A stretch of 64,000 bases of DNA from Paraburkholderia dioscoreae. Its GTDB lineage: Bacteria; Pseudomonadota; Gammaproteobacteria; Burkholderiales; Burkholderiaceae. Under the pieces are notes generated by a model. The model worked only from the letters and a program-made list of their open reading frames with translations. It had not been told where the DNA came from and did not search any database. Below are positions 17,691 to 26,376 of this stretch, one piece after another; positions within the stretch are counted from its first letter, which is position 1; the number at the start of each line of letters is the position of its first letter. Where the stretch lies: contig NZ_LR699554.1 in NCBI RefSeq assembly GCF_902459535.1, forward strand, positions 3,162,001 through 3,226,000, read 5' to 3'. A program made the translations under genes and the position numbers.

Positions 17691-17725
17691 AACATCGAAG
17701 CCGATAAGGGATCGGCTTCGATGTT
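17691..17725 (-). terminator. Perfect 15-bp hairpin after porin gene
   Basis: Arms 17691-17705 (AACATCGAAGCCGAT) and 17711-17725 are perfect reverse complements around a 5-base loop. The hairpin lies about 50 bases past the stop codon of the porin at 17774 and is a likely transcription stop for it. There is no long T run, so it may also work as an mRNA-stabilising 3' stem. Confidence 0.65.
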
Positions 17726-17773
17726 CATCACGCGTGGACTACCAATCCACGTCGTCTGATACGAACTGGCGGC

Positions 17774-18928
17774 TTAGAAGCGATGGCGCATGCCAATAGT
17801 ACCGACCACCTGATTGCCGTTCGACGACGGCGAAACGCCATTGACGACAGCGACGTTCGCAACACCGTTGCCGAGTTCGCCCGATGCGTGTTGATAGACA
17901 CCACCCGCATACACGTCCGTGCGCTTGCTAAGCGAATAGTCCGCCTCGAGCGACACTGTGTGCCACTTCGGATCGCCCGTTCCCGTACCGGACACCTTGC
18001 CGTCCGTGTACGTGTAGGCTGCCGCGATGCCCAAGGCCGGCGTCAGCGCATAGCGGCCATTGATTTCGAAGTTGTCCAGGTGCAGATTGGTGCCCGGCAG
18101 CCCCGCGGAGAAATTCGATCCGCTGAAGCCGTTGCTGACTGCGCCGATGCCGTCAAGTTGCGTGTGCGTCCAGACGAATCCAACCACCGCCGGACCGTAG
18201 GTGTAATTCAGGCCAACACCATAAGTGCGTTGCAGCGCTGCGCCGATGTTCGCCTCGCCTGCCCCGACCGACGTTGCACCGCCCGAAGTACCGCCCGAGT
18301 TGTTCATCTGCAGATAGGCGGCGGCAACGTTGAATGGGCCGTTCGCATACGATGCCCCAACGCTCCATGCGCGGTTATTCGAGAAATCCCCTGCGCCGTT
18401 ACTGAAGCCATACAGGCCGCCGAACTGGAAGCCTGCGTAATTCGCGCTCGAGTACTTAACCGTGTTCTTGAGCGAGAACGAGTTATCGAGGTTATCGTTA
18501 TCGAGCGGGTGGGCGGCCAGGTTGTTACCGAAGCCGGCGCCAGCAGCCGAAATCGGCGCGAGGTAGTCGACCACGGAGTCATACTGACGGCCGAGCGTGA
18601 CTTGCCCGAACTGGTCGCTCTTCAGGCCGACATACGCCTGGCGATTGAACATCGTGCTGCCGTCCTGGAACTGGCCGTTGTTCAGGTTGAAGTCGCTTTC
18701 CAACGTGAAGATCGCATGCAGACCGCCGCCGAGATCCTCATTACCGCGCAGGCCGAAGTACGTATTCGACACTACGCCGCTACCTTCCTGCCACGCGCTG
18801 TGACCACCCTGGTTGTTGGAATAAACCAGGCCGGCATCAAGAGAACCGTATAACGTGACGCTGCTTTGAGCGTGAGCGGTCACGGCGAATAAACTCACGA
18901 TTCCCGCAACAATAAATGACTTTCTCAT
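17774..18928 (-). CDS. Outer-membrane porin
   Basis: A 384-residue general porin. A clear signal peptide (MRKSFIVAGIVSLFAVTAHA) precedes QSSVTLYGSLDAG. It contains AAHPLDNDNLDNSF, a slight variant of the HPYDNDN segment in its sisters, and ends in GMRHRF. ATG 18928 is preceded by GGAG at 8 bases. It is a passive channel for small hydrophilic solutes. A 15-bp perfect hairpin follows the gene. Of the five porins here this one has the most standard layout, and it may be a major constitutive porin; that is inference from gene structure only. Confidence 0.93.
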   Translation of the reverse strand: MRKSFIVAGIVSLFAVTAHAQSSVTLYGSLDAGLVYSNNQGGHSAWQEGSGVVSNTYFGLRGNEDLGGGLHAIFTLESDFNLNNGQFQDGSTMFNRQAYVGLKSDQFGQVTLGRQYDSVVDYLAPISAAGAGFGNNLAAHPLDNDNLDNSFSLKNTVKYSSANYAGFQFGGLYGFSNGAGDFSNNRAWSVGASYANGPFNVAAAYLQMNNSGGTSGGATSVGAGEANIGAALQRTYGVGLNYTYGPAVVGFVWTHTQLDGIGAVSNGFSGSNFSAGLPGTNLHLDNFEINGRYALTPALGIAAAYTYTDGKVSGTGTGDPKWHTVSLEADYSLSKRTDVYAGGVYQHASGELGNGVANVAVVNGVSPSSNGNQVVGTIGMRHRF

Positions 18929-19227
18929 GATCTGGACTCCGATACGTGCATAGAATTGCGTTCCACTGCCCACGGCAAGTGACGCATGTTGTGTGACAAA
19001 TGAAGTCTACGCCCGCGGTTTAAGCCTTTAGTAACGCATCTCGCAACAGTGCCTCCTGCAAACTCGCAAGATCCGGATGGCAGAGATAAGTCCATGTGAT
19101 CAAACGATTTTCAACGCAATCCTGGACTCCATGACCGCCTCACCTACTTCTGCGGTGTTGTTCTTACACCACGGCAAATTCATCGAAAATACACACGATT
19201 CGAGCGTCGCGCTCTGCAGCACGAAAT

Positions 19228-20235
19228 TCACTCGCGCAAATTCGGTAGCTGCTGGCAAAGGAGCTTCTTGTGGCCCTTGCGTCCATGAACGATTTCAGCC
19301 ACCTGCCATGAAGCAAGCGCAACGCAGCCGAATATCACTTCGCGTGCGCGTTTAACGAGTGCCAGCGATAGCGCCGTCTCCCGATCCACGCCGACCACGA
19401 CCGCGAGAAGCAGCACCGCTGCTTCCTGCACACCAAGACCGGCCGGCACCATAAACGCCGCATGACGCACGGCCTGCGTCAAGGCCTCGATTGCCAACGC
19501 GCCGCTCACCGACACCGGATGCCCCAGCATTGCCAGAGCCCAGTATGTTTCCAGCGTGCCCGACACGTAGCCGGCGAATTGCCAGAGGAAAGCACTTGCT
19601 AGCAGGCCCGTGCGAGACATCAGTGCATCGATATCCGCATCGAGACGTTTTCCGTCGATATCGCGCAGCAATGGGTGCGCGTCACCCAGCAGTTTCGCGG
19701 CGAAGCGTTCGATCCTGTGAAATACCCGCCCGCGGCGGATGAGTACAACCGTCAGGATTGGCAGCGGTAGTGAAAGCGCCAGTGCGAGCCCGATCGTCTT
19801 TATCGCGCTGACCTGATGCGCCGACGTGGCGATCAGTACGAGCCCAAGCGCGGAAAACGCGTACTGCACGGCCATCGTGACCAGCACTTCGACTACGACC
19901 GACGCGCTGACCGTGCTCGCGTCCGCTATGCGCCAGCGTGCAAGTCCGATTCCGACGATTTCGCCGCCAATGCTCGCCACCGGCAGCAGCCGGCTGATCG
20001 CCTCGCGCACAGTCGCGACCCACCAGAGAAACGGCAGCGACGCACGCTTGCCAAGCAACAGGCTCCACGCATAGGCATCGAGTAATAGGGGCAATGCGTG
20101 CAATGGCACTAACAACAGCAACGCGAACCCCGCGCCGGCAATAACGTGCATGACGTCGCCAGCACCTTCATGCAACACGAGCGCGATGAGCATCGCGATA
20201 CCGGCGGGCAATCCTATCCAACGCAGCCATTTCAT
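19228..20235 (-). CDS. hpnL: HpnL-like membrane protein (lysylphosphatidylglycerol-synthase TM family)
   Basis: A 335-residue integral membrane protein with about eight hydrophobic helices, of the UPF0104/LPG-synthase transmembrane family. Conserved family features include EAISRLLPVASIGGEIVGIGLARW and the late AAFMVPAGLGVQEAAVLLL motif. Placed directly after hpnK with a 5-base gap and in the same direction, it matches HpnL of hopanoid clusters. A hopanoid-lipid flippase or transport role is a suggestion only. Start 20235 (MKWLRW) is chosen from its position right after the hpnK stop; the longer open frame lies inside hpnK. Confidence 0.87.
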   Translation of the reverse strand: MKWLRWIGLPAGIAMLIALVLHEGAGDVMHVIAGAGFALLLLVPLHALPLLLDAYAWSLLLGKRASLPFLWWVATVREAISRLLPVASIGGEIVGIGLARWRIADASTVSASVVVEVLVTMAVQYAFSALGLVLIATSAHQVSAIKTIGLALALSLPLPILTVVLIRRGRVFHRIERFAAKLLGDAHPLLRDIDGKRLDADIDALMSRTGLLASAFLWQFAGYVSGTLETYWALAMLGHPVSVSGALAIEALTQAVRHAAFMVPAGLGVQEAAVLLLAVVVGVDRETALSLALVKRAREVIFGCVALASWQVAEIVHGRKGHKKLLCQQLPNLRE

Positions 20236-20240
20236 ACCGA

Positions 20241-21083
20241 TTACCCGCGCAGTGCGAGCAGGTCGGCAAAGGCGCCGCGCGTCGCACCAGCGGCACCGAT
20301 CGCTTCTGCCACGCGCGGGGACAGCAGCGCGTCGAGTTCGTCCGCATGACGGTAGGACTGCATTCCCGGCGTCAATGGAGCGTCGCCCGCTGTGGCCGGG
20401 TGACAATAGATCTCGCCGACACCACCGGGGAGCCCTTCGAGCGCGGCAAGCCACACCGACTCGGTCATGCGTCCGGTGTCCGCGAGACCGATCACATAGT
20501 CGTTATGGGCAATGCCCGCGCGGTCAAGTCGCGCGCGCACCAGGTTCATCCACGGCCGTAACCAGAGCGGCGCATCGCGCTCGCCTGGCAGACGCATTGC
20601 GCGCATTCCGAAGTCGCGCCCGATCTCGATGATCAGCGAGAGTACCGTTGGATGAAGGTGAAAATGCTTGTGTGTATTGACGTGATCGAGTGGCAGGCCC
20701 GTCTTCGCAAACGCCTCGAACTGCGCGCGGATTTCCAGCGCAAGTTGCGCGCGAACGTGCGGTAGAAAGTAGAACCTGAAACCGTCGCGCACCATGTTGC
20801 TACCGAACCGGCCTTGCGCGCCCACCAGCGCGGGAATCGACTCGCGTGGCAGCACAGGCATGCCATCGGCGAGGACCAGATGGAGGCCCACGCACAGTCC
20901 CGGAAGCGATCGGGCACGCGCTATCGCATCCTCTGCAGCGGGCGCGCCTACCATCAGGCTCGCCGCGGTCAATACACCATGCCGGTAGGCGAGCTCAACC
21001 GCCTCGTTCACGCGAGGATGCAGGCCGAAATCGTCCGCCGTAATAATCAGCATTCTCTGACGCATGCGATCATTGAAGATCAC
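20241..21083 (-). CDS. hpnK: Hopanoid biosynthesis protein HpnK (ChbG/YdjC-type deacetylase)
   Basis: A protein of about 280 residues of the ChbG/YdjC carbohydrate-deacetylase fold. Metal ligands are visible in TADDFG near the N-terminus and in HVNTHKHFHLHP; GEIYCHPAT is a further family motif. In B. cenocepacia, HpnK removes the acetyl group from the N-acetylglucosamine that HpnI adds to bacteriohopanetetrol. A GTG start at 21083 overlaps the hpnJ stop by 4 bases (GTGA); ATG at 21065 or 21053 (directly before LIITADDFG) are alternatives, and none has a strong Shine-Dalgarno. Translational coupling with hpnJ is likely. Confidence 0.9.
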   Translation of the reverse strand: MIFNDRMRQRMLIITADDFGLHPRVNEAVELAYRHGVLTAASLMVGAPAAEDAIARARSLPGLCVGLHLVLADGMPVLPRESIPALVGAQGRFGSNMVRDGFRFYFLPHVRAQLALEIRAQFEAFAKTGLPLDHVNTHKHFHLHPTVLSLIIEIGRDFGMRAMRLPGERDAPLWLRPWMNLVRARLDRAGIAHNDYVIGLADTGRMTESVWLAALEGLPGGVGEIYCHPATAGDAPLTPGMQSYRHADELDALLSPRVAEAIGAAGATRGAFADLLALRG

Positions 21084-22501
21084 GCCTCGTGGGCGCGCAG
21101 GAAACGGAAGAATTCGACGCCCTCGCGCAGGCGCCGTTTCATCATGTCCCAGCTCGTCAGCATCTCCCGCAGGATTTCCCAGATCTTCGACGGCCGGAAA
21201 TAGAAACGCTTGTAGAAGTTTTCGAGCTGATGGTAAATCTCGTCGCGCGACAGATGCGGATAGCCGATCGCCGCCAGTTGCACGCCTGATTTGCTCACGA
21301 GGTTGATCACCTTGTTCTCTTCGAGCCAGCCGTTGTCAACCGCCTGGTTATAGAGCGTCGTGCCGGGATACGGCGCCGCGAGCGATACCTGGATCGTGTG
21401 CGGATTGATCTCTTTGGCGTATTCGATCGTCTTCTGGATCGTGTCCTGTGTTTCGCCGGGCAGACCGAGAATGAACGTGCCGTGAATCTTGATGCCGAGT
21501 TTGCGGCAATCGTCGCTGAAACGGCGTGCGATGTCCGTGCGCAGACCCTTCTTGATGTTCAGCAGGATCTGGTCGTCGCCCGATTCATAACCGACCAGCA
21601 GCAGGCGCAGGCCGTTTTCCTTCATGATCTTCAGCGTCGAGTACGGCACGTTCGCCTTCGCATTGCACGACCACGTCACGCCCAGTTGCCCAAGACCGCG
21701 GGCAATTTCTTCGACCCGCGGCTTGAAGTCGGTGAAGGTGTCGTCGTCGAACATGATCTCCCTGACTTCAGGCATGTTGTCGCGAATCCACTTCACTTCC
21801 GCCAGCACGTTTTCGACCGAGCGCGTGCGGTAGCGATGTCCGCCCACGGTTTGCGGCCACAGGCAGAAGGTGCACTTCGAGCGGCAACCGCGGCCCGTGT
21901 AGATCGACACGTACGGGTGCTTCAGATAACCGATGAAGTAGTTGTCGATCTTCAGATCGCGCTTGTAGACGGGCGCGACGAACGGCAGCTCGTCCATGTT
22001 CTCGAGGATCGGGCGCGCTTCGTTGTGCTCGATCGAACCGTCGGCGGCGCGATAGCTCAGACCCTGGATCTGCGCAAACGGCTTGCCTCCGGCGACTTCC
22101 TGACAGGTGAAGTCGAATTCCTCGCGGCAGACGAAGTCGATCGCTTCGGTAGCCGTCAGCGAATTGTGCGGATCGACGGCGACCTTCGCGCCCACCATGC
22201 CGATCAACACGGACGGTTTGCGCTTCTTCAGGTCTTCGGCGAACAGGGCGTCGGTGGGAAAGGACGGCGTGCTGGTGTGGATCACCACCAGATCGTATTG
22301 CTGCGCAATGTCCAGCGTTTGGTCGACCGACAAACCATCTGCCGGTGCGTCGAGCACGCGGCTGTCGGGCACGAGTGCGGCGGGCTGTGCGAGCCACGTG
22401 GGATACCAGAACGAGCGGACTTCACGTTTGGCCTGATAGCGCGAACCCGCGCCACCATCGAAGCCGTCGTACGACGGCGCCTGCAAGAAAAGCGCTTTCA
22501 T
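21080..22501 (-). CDS. hpnJ: Hopanoid biosynthesis radical SAM protein HpnJ
   Basis: A 473-residue radical SAM enzyme with an N-terminal B12-binding-like domain (about 1-150) and the CxxxCxxC cluster at C206, C210 and C213 (GRGCRSKCTFC), which binds the [4Fe-4S] centre. In characterised hopanoid pathways HpnJ converts the glucosamine headgroup of bacteriohopanetetrol into the cyclitol ether by ring contraction. GGAG six bases before ATG 22501 supports the start. It overlaps hpnK by 4 bases, which marks an hpnI-J-K-L transcription unit. Confidence 0.95.
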   Translation of the reverse strand: MKALFLQAPSYDGFDGGAGSRYQAKREVRSFWYPTWLAQPAALVPDSRVLDAPADGLSVDQTLDIAQQYDLVVIHTSTPSFPTDALFAEDLKKRKPSVLIGMVGAKVAVDPHNSLTATEAIDFVCREEFDFTCQEVAGGKPFAQIQGLSYRAADGSIEHNEARPILENMDELPFVAPVYKRDLKIDNYFIGYLKHPYVSIYTGRGCRSKCTFCLWPQTVGGHRYRTRSVENVLAEVKWIRDNMPEVREIMFDDDTFTDFKPRVEEIARGLGQLGVTWSCNAKANVPYSTLKIMKENGLRLLLVGYESGDDQILLNIKKGLRTDIARRFSDDCRKLGIKIHGTFILGLPGETQDTIQKTIEYAKEINPHTIQVSLAAPYPGTTLYNQAVDNGWLEENKVINLVSKSGVQLAAIGYPHLSRDEIYHQLENFYKRFYFRPSKIWEILREMLTSWDMMKRRLREGVEFFRFLRAHEA

Positions 22502-22605
22502 GATTGCTCCGGCAACTTGCGTTCAATAAAGAAATTTTCGCGCCGCTGGCGCGAAACGTATGTAATGTCAGAGGCCATCGGATGCATCGGTGAAATCCAG
22601 CGCCT

Positions 22606-23811
22606 TCATAACTGAGGATTGATCGGGTTAGTGGACGGTGCAACTGGCACGCGCGCTCCACGCCACACGACATGCGAACCAAACGCTCCAGCGAGCCATT
22701 GCAACGCCAATAACGTATCGCGTAGCGGCACGAGCGGCAGATCGCGCCAGAACGAACGCGAATGACGTGCGCCCCGTGCGTGAAGCAGTATCCGCGCGGC
22801 CACGCCAACGGCCGAATTGACCGCCATCGCCGTTGCCGCCCACGGATGCGCGCCCGCTACCACGCCCGAACGAAAATCTAACGCCAACCATGCACCGGAT
22901 ACAAGCCACGGCGTAGCAAACGTAATGAACAATGACGCGAAGCCCGGCTGATTCACTGACCTGATCGTACGCAACCAGCGCGTTTCTCTGAGCCACAACG
23001 TTGCGAATGTCGGTTCGATGACGTCGGTCGCGACCATCACCGGGGACAGCACCGTACGAAGTCCGAGGTTGCGGACGTGCTCGGCGAGCCAGTAGTCGTC
23101 GGCAAGGCAATCTTTCAGCGCATGGAAGCCGCCGATGCGCTCGAGCGTAGCGCGCCGCAACGCGAGCGTCGCCCCGAAGCCAAACCGGCGGGAGCCGACT
23201 GCGTGCGCCACTCGCACGGATGGAGCAAACCACTCGTTAATAAAGAGCGCGCCAATACGAGGCCAGAAACCGCCAACACTCTGCGCCACGTAGAGACATG
23301 TCACCACGCCGACTCCAGGATCGGCCAACGGCGCTGAAACAGTACTTAAATAGTCGGGGTTGACTGCGATATCGCTGTCCGCAATCACGATCACGTCGTA
23401 CTTGGCCCGCTCGGCCATGTTGATGAGATTACTCACCTTCAGATTGCTGCCATGTACTCGCGAATCGATTGCGAGTTCGATATCACGCGATGGATACGCA
23501 GCCTGCAGACGCCTTACAACCGGAATGGCTGCGTCGCCGGGCGAAGACACACCGAACAGAATCTGGAAGCGTGGATGCGTCTGCTCGCAGAACGTAGCGA
23601 GATTCTCATACAACCTCGGCTCGTCACCGCATAAAGGCTTCAATACACTGACGCCGTCGGCCATTCCAGTATATGGCTGGAACCGGTTGTTGTTCGCGCG
23701 AGTCGCGCGCAGAAACGGAGTCGCGACCGCGGCAACGACTGCGTATAGCGTAGCCATGCAGCACAGCACTACCAGCGGCCACCGGCAAGCGGACAAGACA
23801 ATGTGCATCAT
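22606..23811 (-). CDS. hpnI: Hopanoid biosynthesis glycosyltransferase HpnI
   Basis: A 401-residue family-2 glycosyltransferase anchored by an N-terminal helix (about 8-30) and C-terminal hydrophobic helices. It carries the nucleotide-sugar DxD-like motif (VIADSDIAV), the acceptor-side DDYWL and the RETRWLRTIR motif. HpnI transfers N-acetylglucosamine from UDP-GlcNAc to bacteriohopanetetrol, the first committed headgroup step before HpnK and HpnJ. The start at 23811 (MMHIVL) has GAGG nine bases upstream and is preferred over ATG 23826. It is the first gene of the hpn block; the promoter should lie in the gene-poor stretch upstream. Confidence 0.93.
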   Translation of the reverse strand: MMHIVLSACRWPLVVLCCMATLYAVVAAVATPFLRATRANNNRFQPYTGMADGVSVLKPLCGDEPRLYENLATFCEQTHPRFQILFGVSSPGDAAIPVVRRLQAAYPSRDIELAIDSRVHGSNLKVSNLINMAERAKYDVIVIADSDIAVNPDYLSTVSAPLADPGVGVVTCLYVAQSVGGFWPRIGALFINEWFAPSVRVAHAVGSRRFGFGATLALRRATLERIGGFHALKDCLADDYWLAEHVRNLGLRTVLSPVMVATDVIEPTFATLWLRETRWLRTIRSVNQPGFASLFITFATPWLVSGAWLALDFRSGVVAGAHPWAATAMAVNSAVGVAARILLHARGARHSRSFWRDLPLVPLRDTLLALQWLAGAFGSHVVWRGARVPVAPSTNPINPQL

Positions 23812-24684
23812 CGAACAGTACCTCATGCTACTTCCACCGCTGAGCGCCGCAACGCACGAATCGAGGCGCGGCTACCAGCGCGCGAGAACACACGCTCATT
23901 CATTCGTTCATCGCCAACTCGACAACTCGATATCGGCAATCAAGGATCGATCAGGACGCATGTAGTGCATGCTGACTATCGGAAGGCAACATCAATTTTT
24001 ATCGGATTTCGTGATGGTGAGATAGACGCGTTCCCTTTCTTATTGATCTTGAGCAATGCTTCTTTCAACTGCCTTATTGGCGGCTTCGGCGAGGAGTGGG
24101 AATAGGCCTCCAGATGCGGCGCCAATCGCGTTGCAGGTGTTTTCGGCAGCTGATTCAGAACGACACTTACAAGATCCTTTGAGTCATGCCGACACCAGGA
24201 ATCCAGGCACTCCACGCGGGACGCGACCGCATATTAAATGCAGCATGGTTCTGAATAAACGCCGTAGCGGCTAAAACACTTTTCCTGGAATTACCTGGTG
24301 CGGCGGGTTGACAGATCGATCCAGCACCGGCTGGCTTCCCGCCATGACCAGACGTCGACGTGATCACCAACGCGTGCGTCGCTGAAAGTGATTTTTTGAA
24401 TTCCGCACAAAAGCGGACGGCCGCGCGAAGTGCGAATGACCTCCTGAAAGCAGCCGCACTCAGACATTCTTCTCGATACGATAGCGTCCAATTGACTCAG
24501 GTTTCGTCAACAGTCCCTTCCTGCAACATCAACGAATACAGAGTAGCCATCCACCTAGAATGACGATTACCAGATGCGGCGCCCCGCCCGGTGCATTAAT
24601 GATGTGAAGGCAACTTTCCACGAAAGCGCGACCTTGTTACAAGCGCTGTCGATATTCACCCTGCAAAGCTCTCCCGGAGTTTTT
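23812..24684. other. Gene-poor, AT-richer stretch with no supported gene
   Basis: About 870 bases between hpnI and the BON gene. It is visibly lower in GC than the neighbouring genes, especially 23980-24070 and 24380-24560. Short open frames exist on both strands (for example 23976-24215 minus and 24291-24491 minus) but none has a ribosome-binding site plus a recognisable motif. It could be an eroded insertion or a decayed gene. It should hold the promoters of hpnI and of the BON gene. Confidence 0.5.
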
Positions 24685-25062
24685 ATGAAATCAGCAGTTG
24701 TCCAGACGATCACATTGTGTGTCGCTTCAATCATTTCGGTTTCGGTGTTTGCGCAGACCGCGGCGTCCGACGATATCGCCTCGTCAGCCCCTGTGAGCGC
24801 CGCCGTAAGCGCTCCTCCGTCCAGCGCGAAAGCACGTCGCGCCCAGAATCATCTGGTGCAAAAAAATGTTCGACATGCCCTGACTGCGACCAAAGGACTC
24901 AACTCGTCCGGAATCTCGATTCTCGCGAAAAACGGCGTCGTGACGCTGGTCGGAAGCGCTCCGGACGAAAAACAGATCGCTCGCGCGGCCTCCGTTGCGC
25001 AGGGCGCTGCCGGCGTTCAGCGCGTCGACAATAAGCTGAAGGTCTTCGAACCCGGTAACTAA
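24685..25062 (+). CDS. Exported BON-domain protein
   Basis: A 125-residue protein: signal peptide (residues 1-24, ending VFAQ), an Ala/Ser-rich linker and one BON domain (about 60-122: VRHALTATKGLNSSGISILA, then GVVTLVGSAPDE, AASVAQGAAGVQRVDNKLKV). BON domains bind membranes or phospholipids and occur in OsmY-like periplasmic stress proteins. ATG 24685 has CGGAG six bases upstream. Likely a periplasmic envelope-stress protein. Confidence 0.88.
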   Translation: MKSAVVQTITLCVASIISVSVFAQTAASDDIASSAPVSAAVSAPPSSAKARRAQNHLVQKNVRHALTATKGLNSSGISILAKNGVVTLVGSAPDEKQIARAASVAQGAAGVQRVDNKLKVFEPGN

Positions 25063-25396
25063 GCTTGCGCGGCAGCAGGTAGATCATCTTTTCGCTGCCG
25101 CCGCACGAACACTGCAAGGTACGGATTGCCCGGTGTTTCCCCTGCGCCGAACAACCCGCCAGTGAGCGATCGATTGCCACTGGACCAACCGGCGTGTCGG
25201 CCGCCGCTGAACCGCGGCGCCGAACCGAAATCTCCCTCAAGCCACTTCCGGCCCGCCAAGGCGCCTATTCCGGCTCCGCCATCGCTCCCATTCGCATTCG
25301 GTTCCAACCTATGACAGAATGAGCCACGCCTAACCTCCTCAAACAGTTGCGCGCAACTGTACCTGCTCCTTGAACTCGCTTTCAGCTACCGTATCA
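25063..25396. other. Intergenic region between BON and AraC genes
   Basis: About 330 bases. A Gly-rich frame on the minus strand (25059-25307, TTG start) is open but has no Shine-Dalgarno and no family match that I recognise, so I do not call it. The segment probably contains the AraC-gene promoter. Confidence 0.35.
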
Positions 25397-26368
25397 ATGT
25401 CACTGGTCAACGGCTTTCTAGCCGGTGCGGACCCCGTGGCCATTGAGAGACTAGCCGAGCGGTCCGGCATCCCGCATGCATTGCTGCATAGGCCAGGCGC
25501 GCGCGTCACGCAGGAGCAGTTTGCAACGCTGTATCGTCTGCTGGCAGCCGAATACGACGACGAAATGCCCGGCATCTTCAGCCGGCCATTGCGTAATGGC
25601 ACGCTCAAATATCTCTGCCTCAGTCTGCTCGACGCACCTCGACTGGATGTCGCGATGCATCGCTTCGGCCAGTTCTTCCACCTGATTCTGGACGACTTCA
25701 CGGTGAAGTCGCGGCGCGATGACTCGCTTTGCCGGATCGAACTCGTGGCGAACGAGGCAAACAAGTTTCAGAACGCGCTTGGGCAGGAGTTGATGTTGAA
25801 GCTCGTGCATGGTGTGGCGTCCTGGCTGATCGGGCAGAAAATCCCTCTGGTCGAGGTGGAGTTCGATTTCCCGCGGCCAACGCGAGAGACCGACCACCTC
25901 TATCTGTTCCCGGGACCGGTGCATTTCGGTTGTACGCAGACCTGCATGTCGTTTGAAGCCAGATATCTCGACATGGCCATCCGGCAACACAAATCCGATC
26001 TGAAGAAGTTTCTGGCGCGTGCACCGGAGGACTGGATCTTCGTGTCGTTTGCCGAACAGATGGTCTGTCACCAGGTTCGCCAATACATTGCGGGTTGCCT
26101 TCCAGCAATTCCCACGATTGCGATCGTCGCACAGGATCTGCACTACTCAGTGAGAACACTGTGCCGCCGTCTGTCGATTGAAGGGACGACCTTCCAGGCG
26201 ATCAAGGACGAACTGCGCCGCGACATCGCTATCCAGCGTCTCACGCGTTCGGCGGACGCAATCGGCGTCATTGCCTACGAGGTCGGCTTTGACGACCCAA
26301 CCGCGTTTCACCGCGCGTTCCGCCACTGGACGGGCAGCACGCCACAGGCATACCGCAAGATGGTTTGA
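25397..26368 (+). CDS. AraC-family transcriptional regulator (Arabinose_bd N-terminal type)
   Basis: A 323-residue regulator. The N-terminal part (about 10-200) matches the Arabinose_bd-type sensor domain found in OruR/ArgR-like AraC proteins. The C-terminal 100 residues are an AraC double helix-turn-helix, with LHYSVRTLCRRLSIEG and the final IAYEVGFDDPTAFHRAFRHWTG signature. The start is uncertain: ATG 25397 or TTG 25370, neither with a good Shine-Dalgarno. It converges with the acyl-CoA ligase at 26377 and may regulate it, since this regulator type often controls nearby catabolic genes. Confidence 0.9.
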   Translation: MSLVNGFLAGADPVAIERLAERSGIPHALLHRPGARVTQEQFATLYRLLAAEYDDEMPGIFSRPLRNGTLKYLCLSLLDAPRLDVAMHRFGQFFHLILDDFTVKSRRDDSLCRIELVANEANKFQNALGQELMLKLVHGVASWLIGQKIPLVEVEFDFPRPTRETDHLYLFPGPVHFGCTQTCMSFEARYLDMAIRQHKSDLKKFLARAPEDWIFVSFAEQMVCHQVRQYIAGCLPAIPTIAIVAQDLHYSVRTLCRRLSIEGTTFQAIKDELRRDIAIQRLTRSADAIGVIAYEVGFDDPTAFHRAFRHWTGSTPQAYRKMV

Positions 26369-26376
26369 CGCAAAGA

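Noticed and set aside
25059..25307. Gly-rich 82-residue frame on the minus strand
   Set aside because: TTG start, no ribosome-binding site, overlaps the end of the BON gene, no known family.
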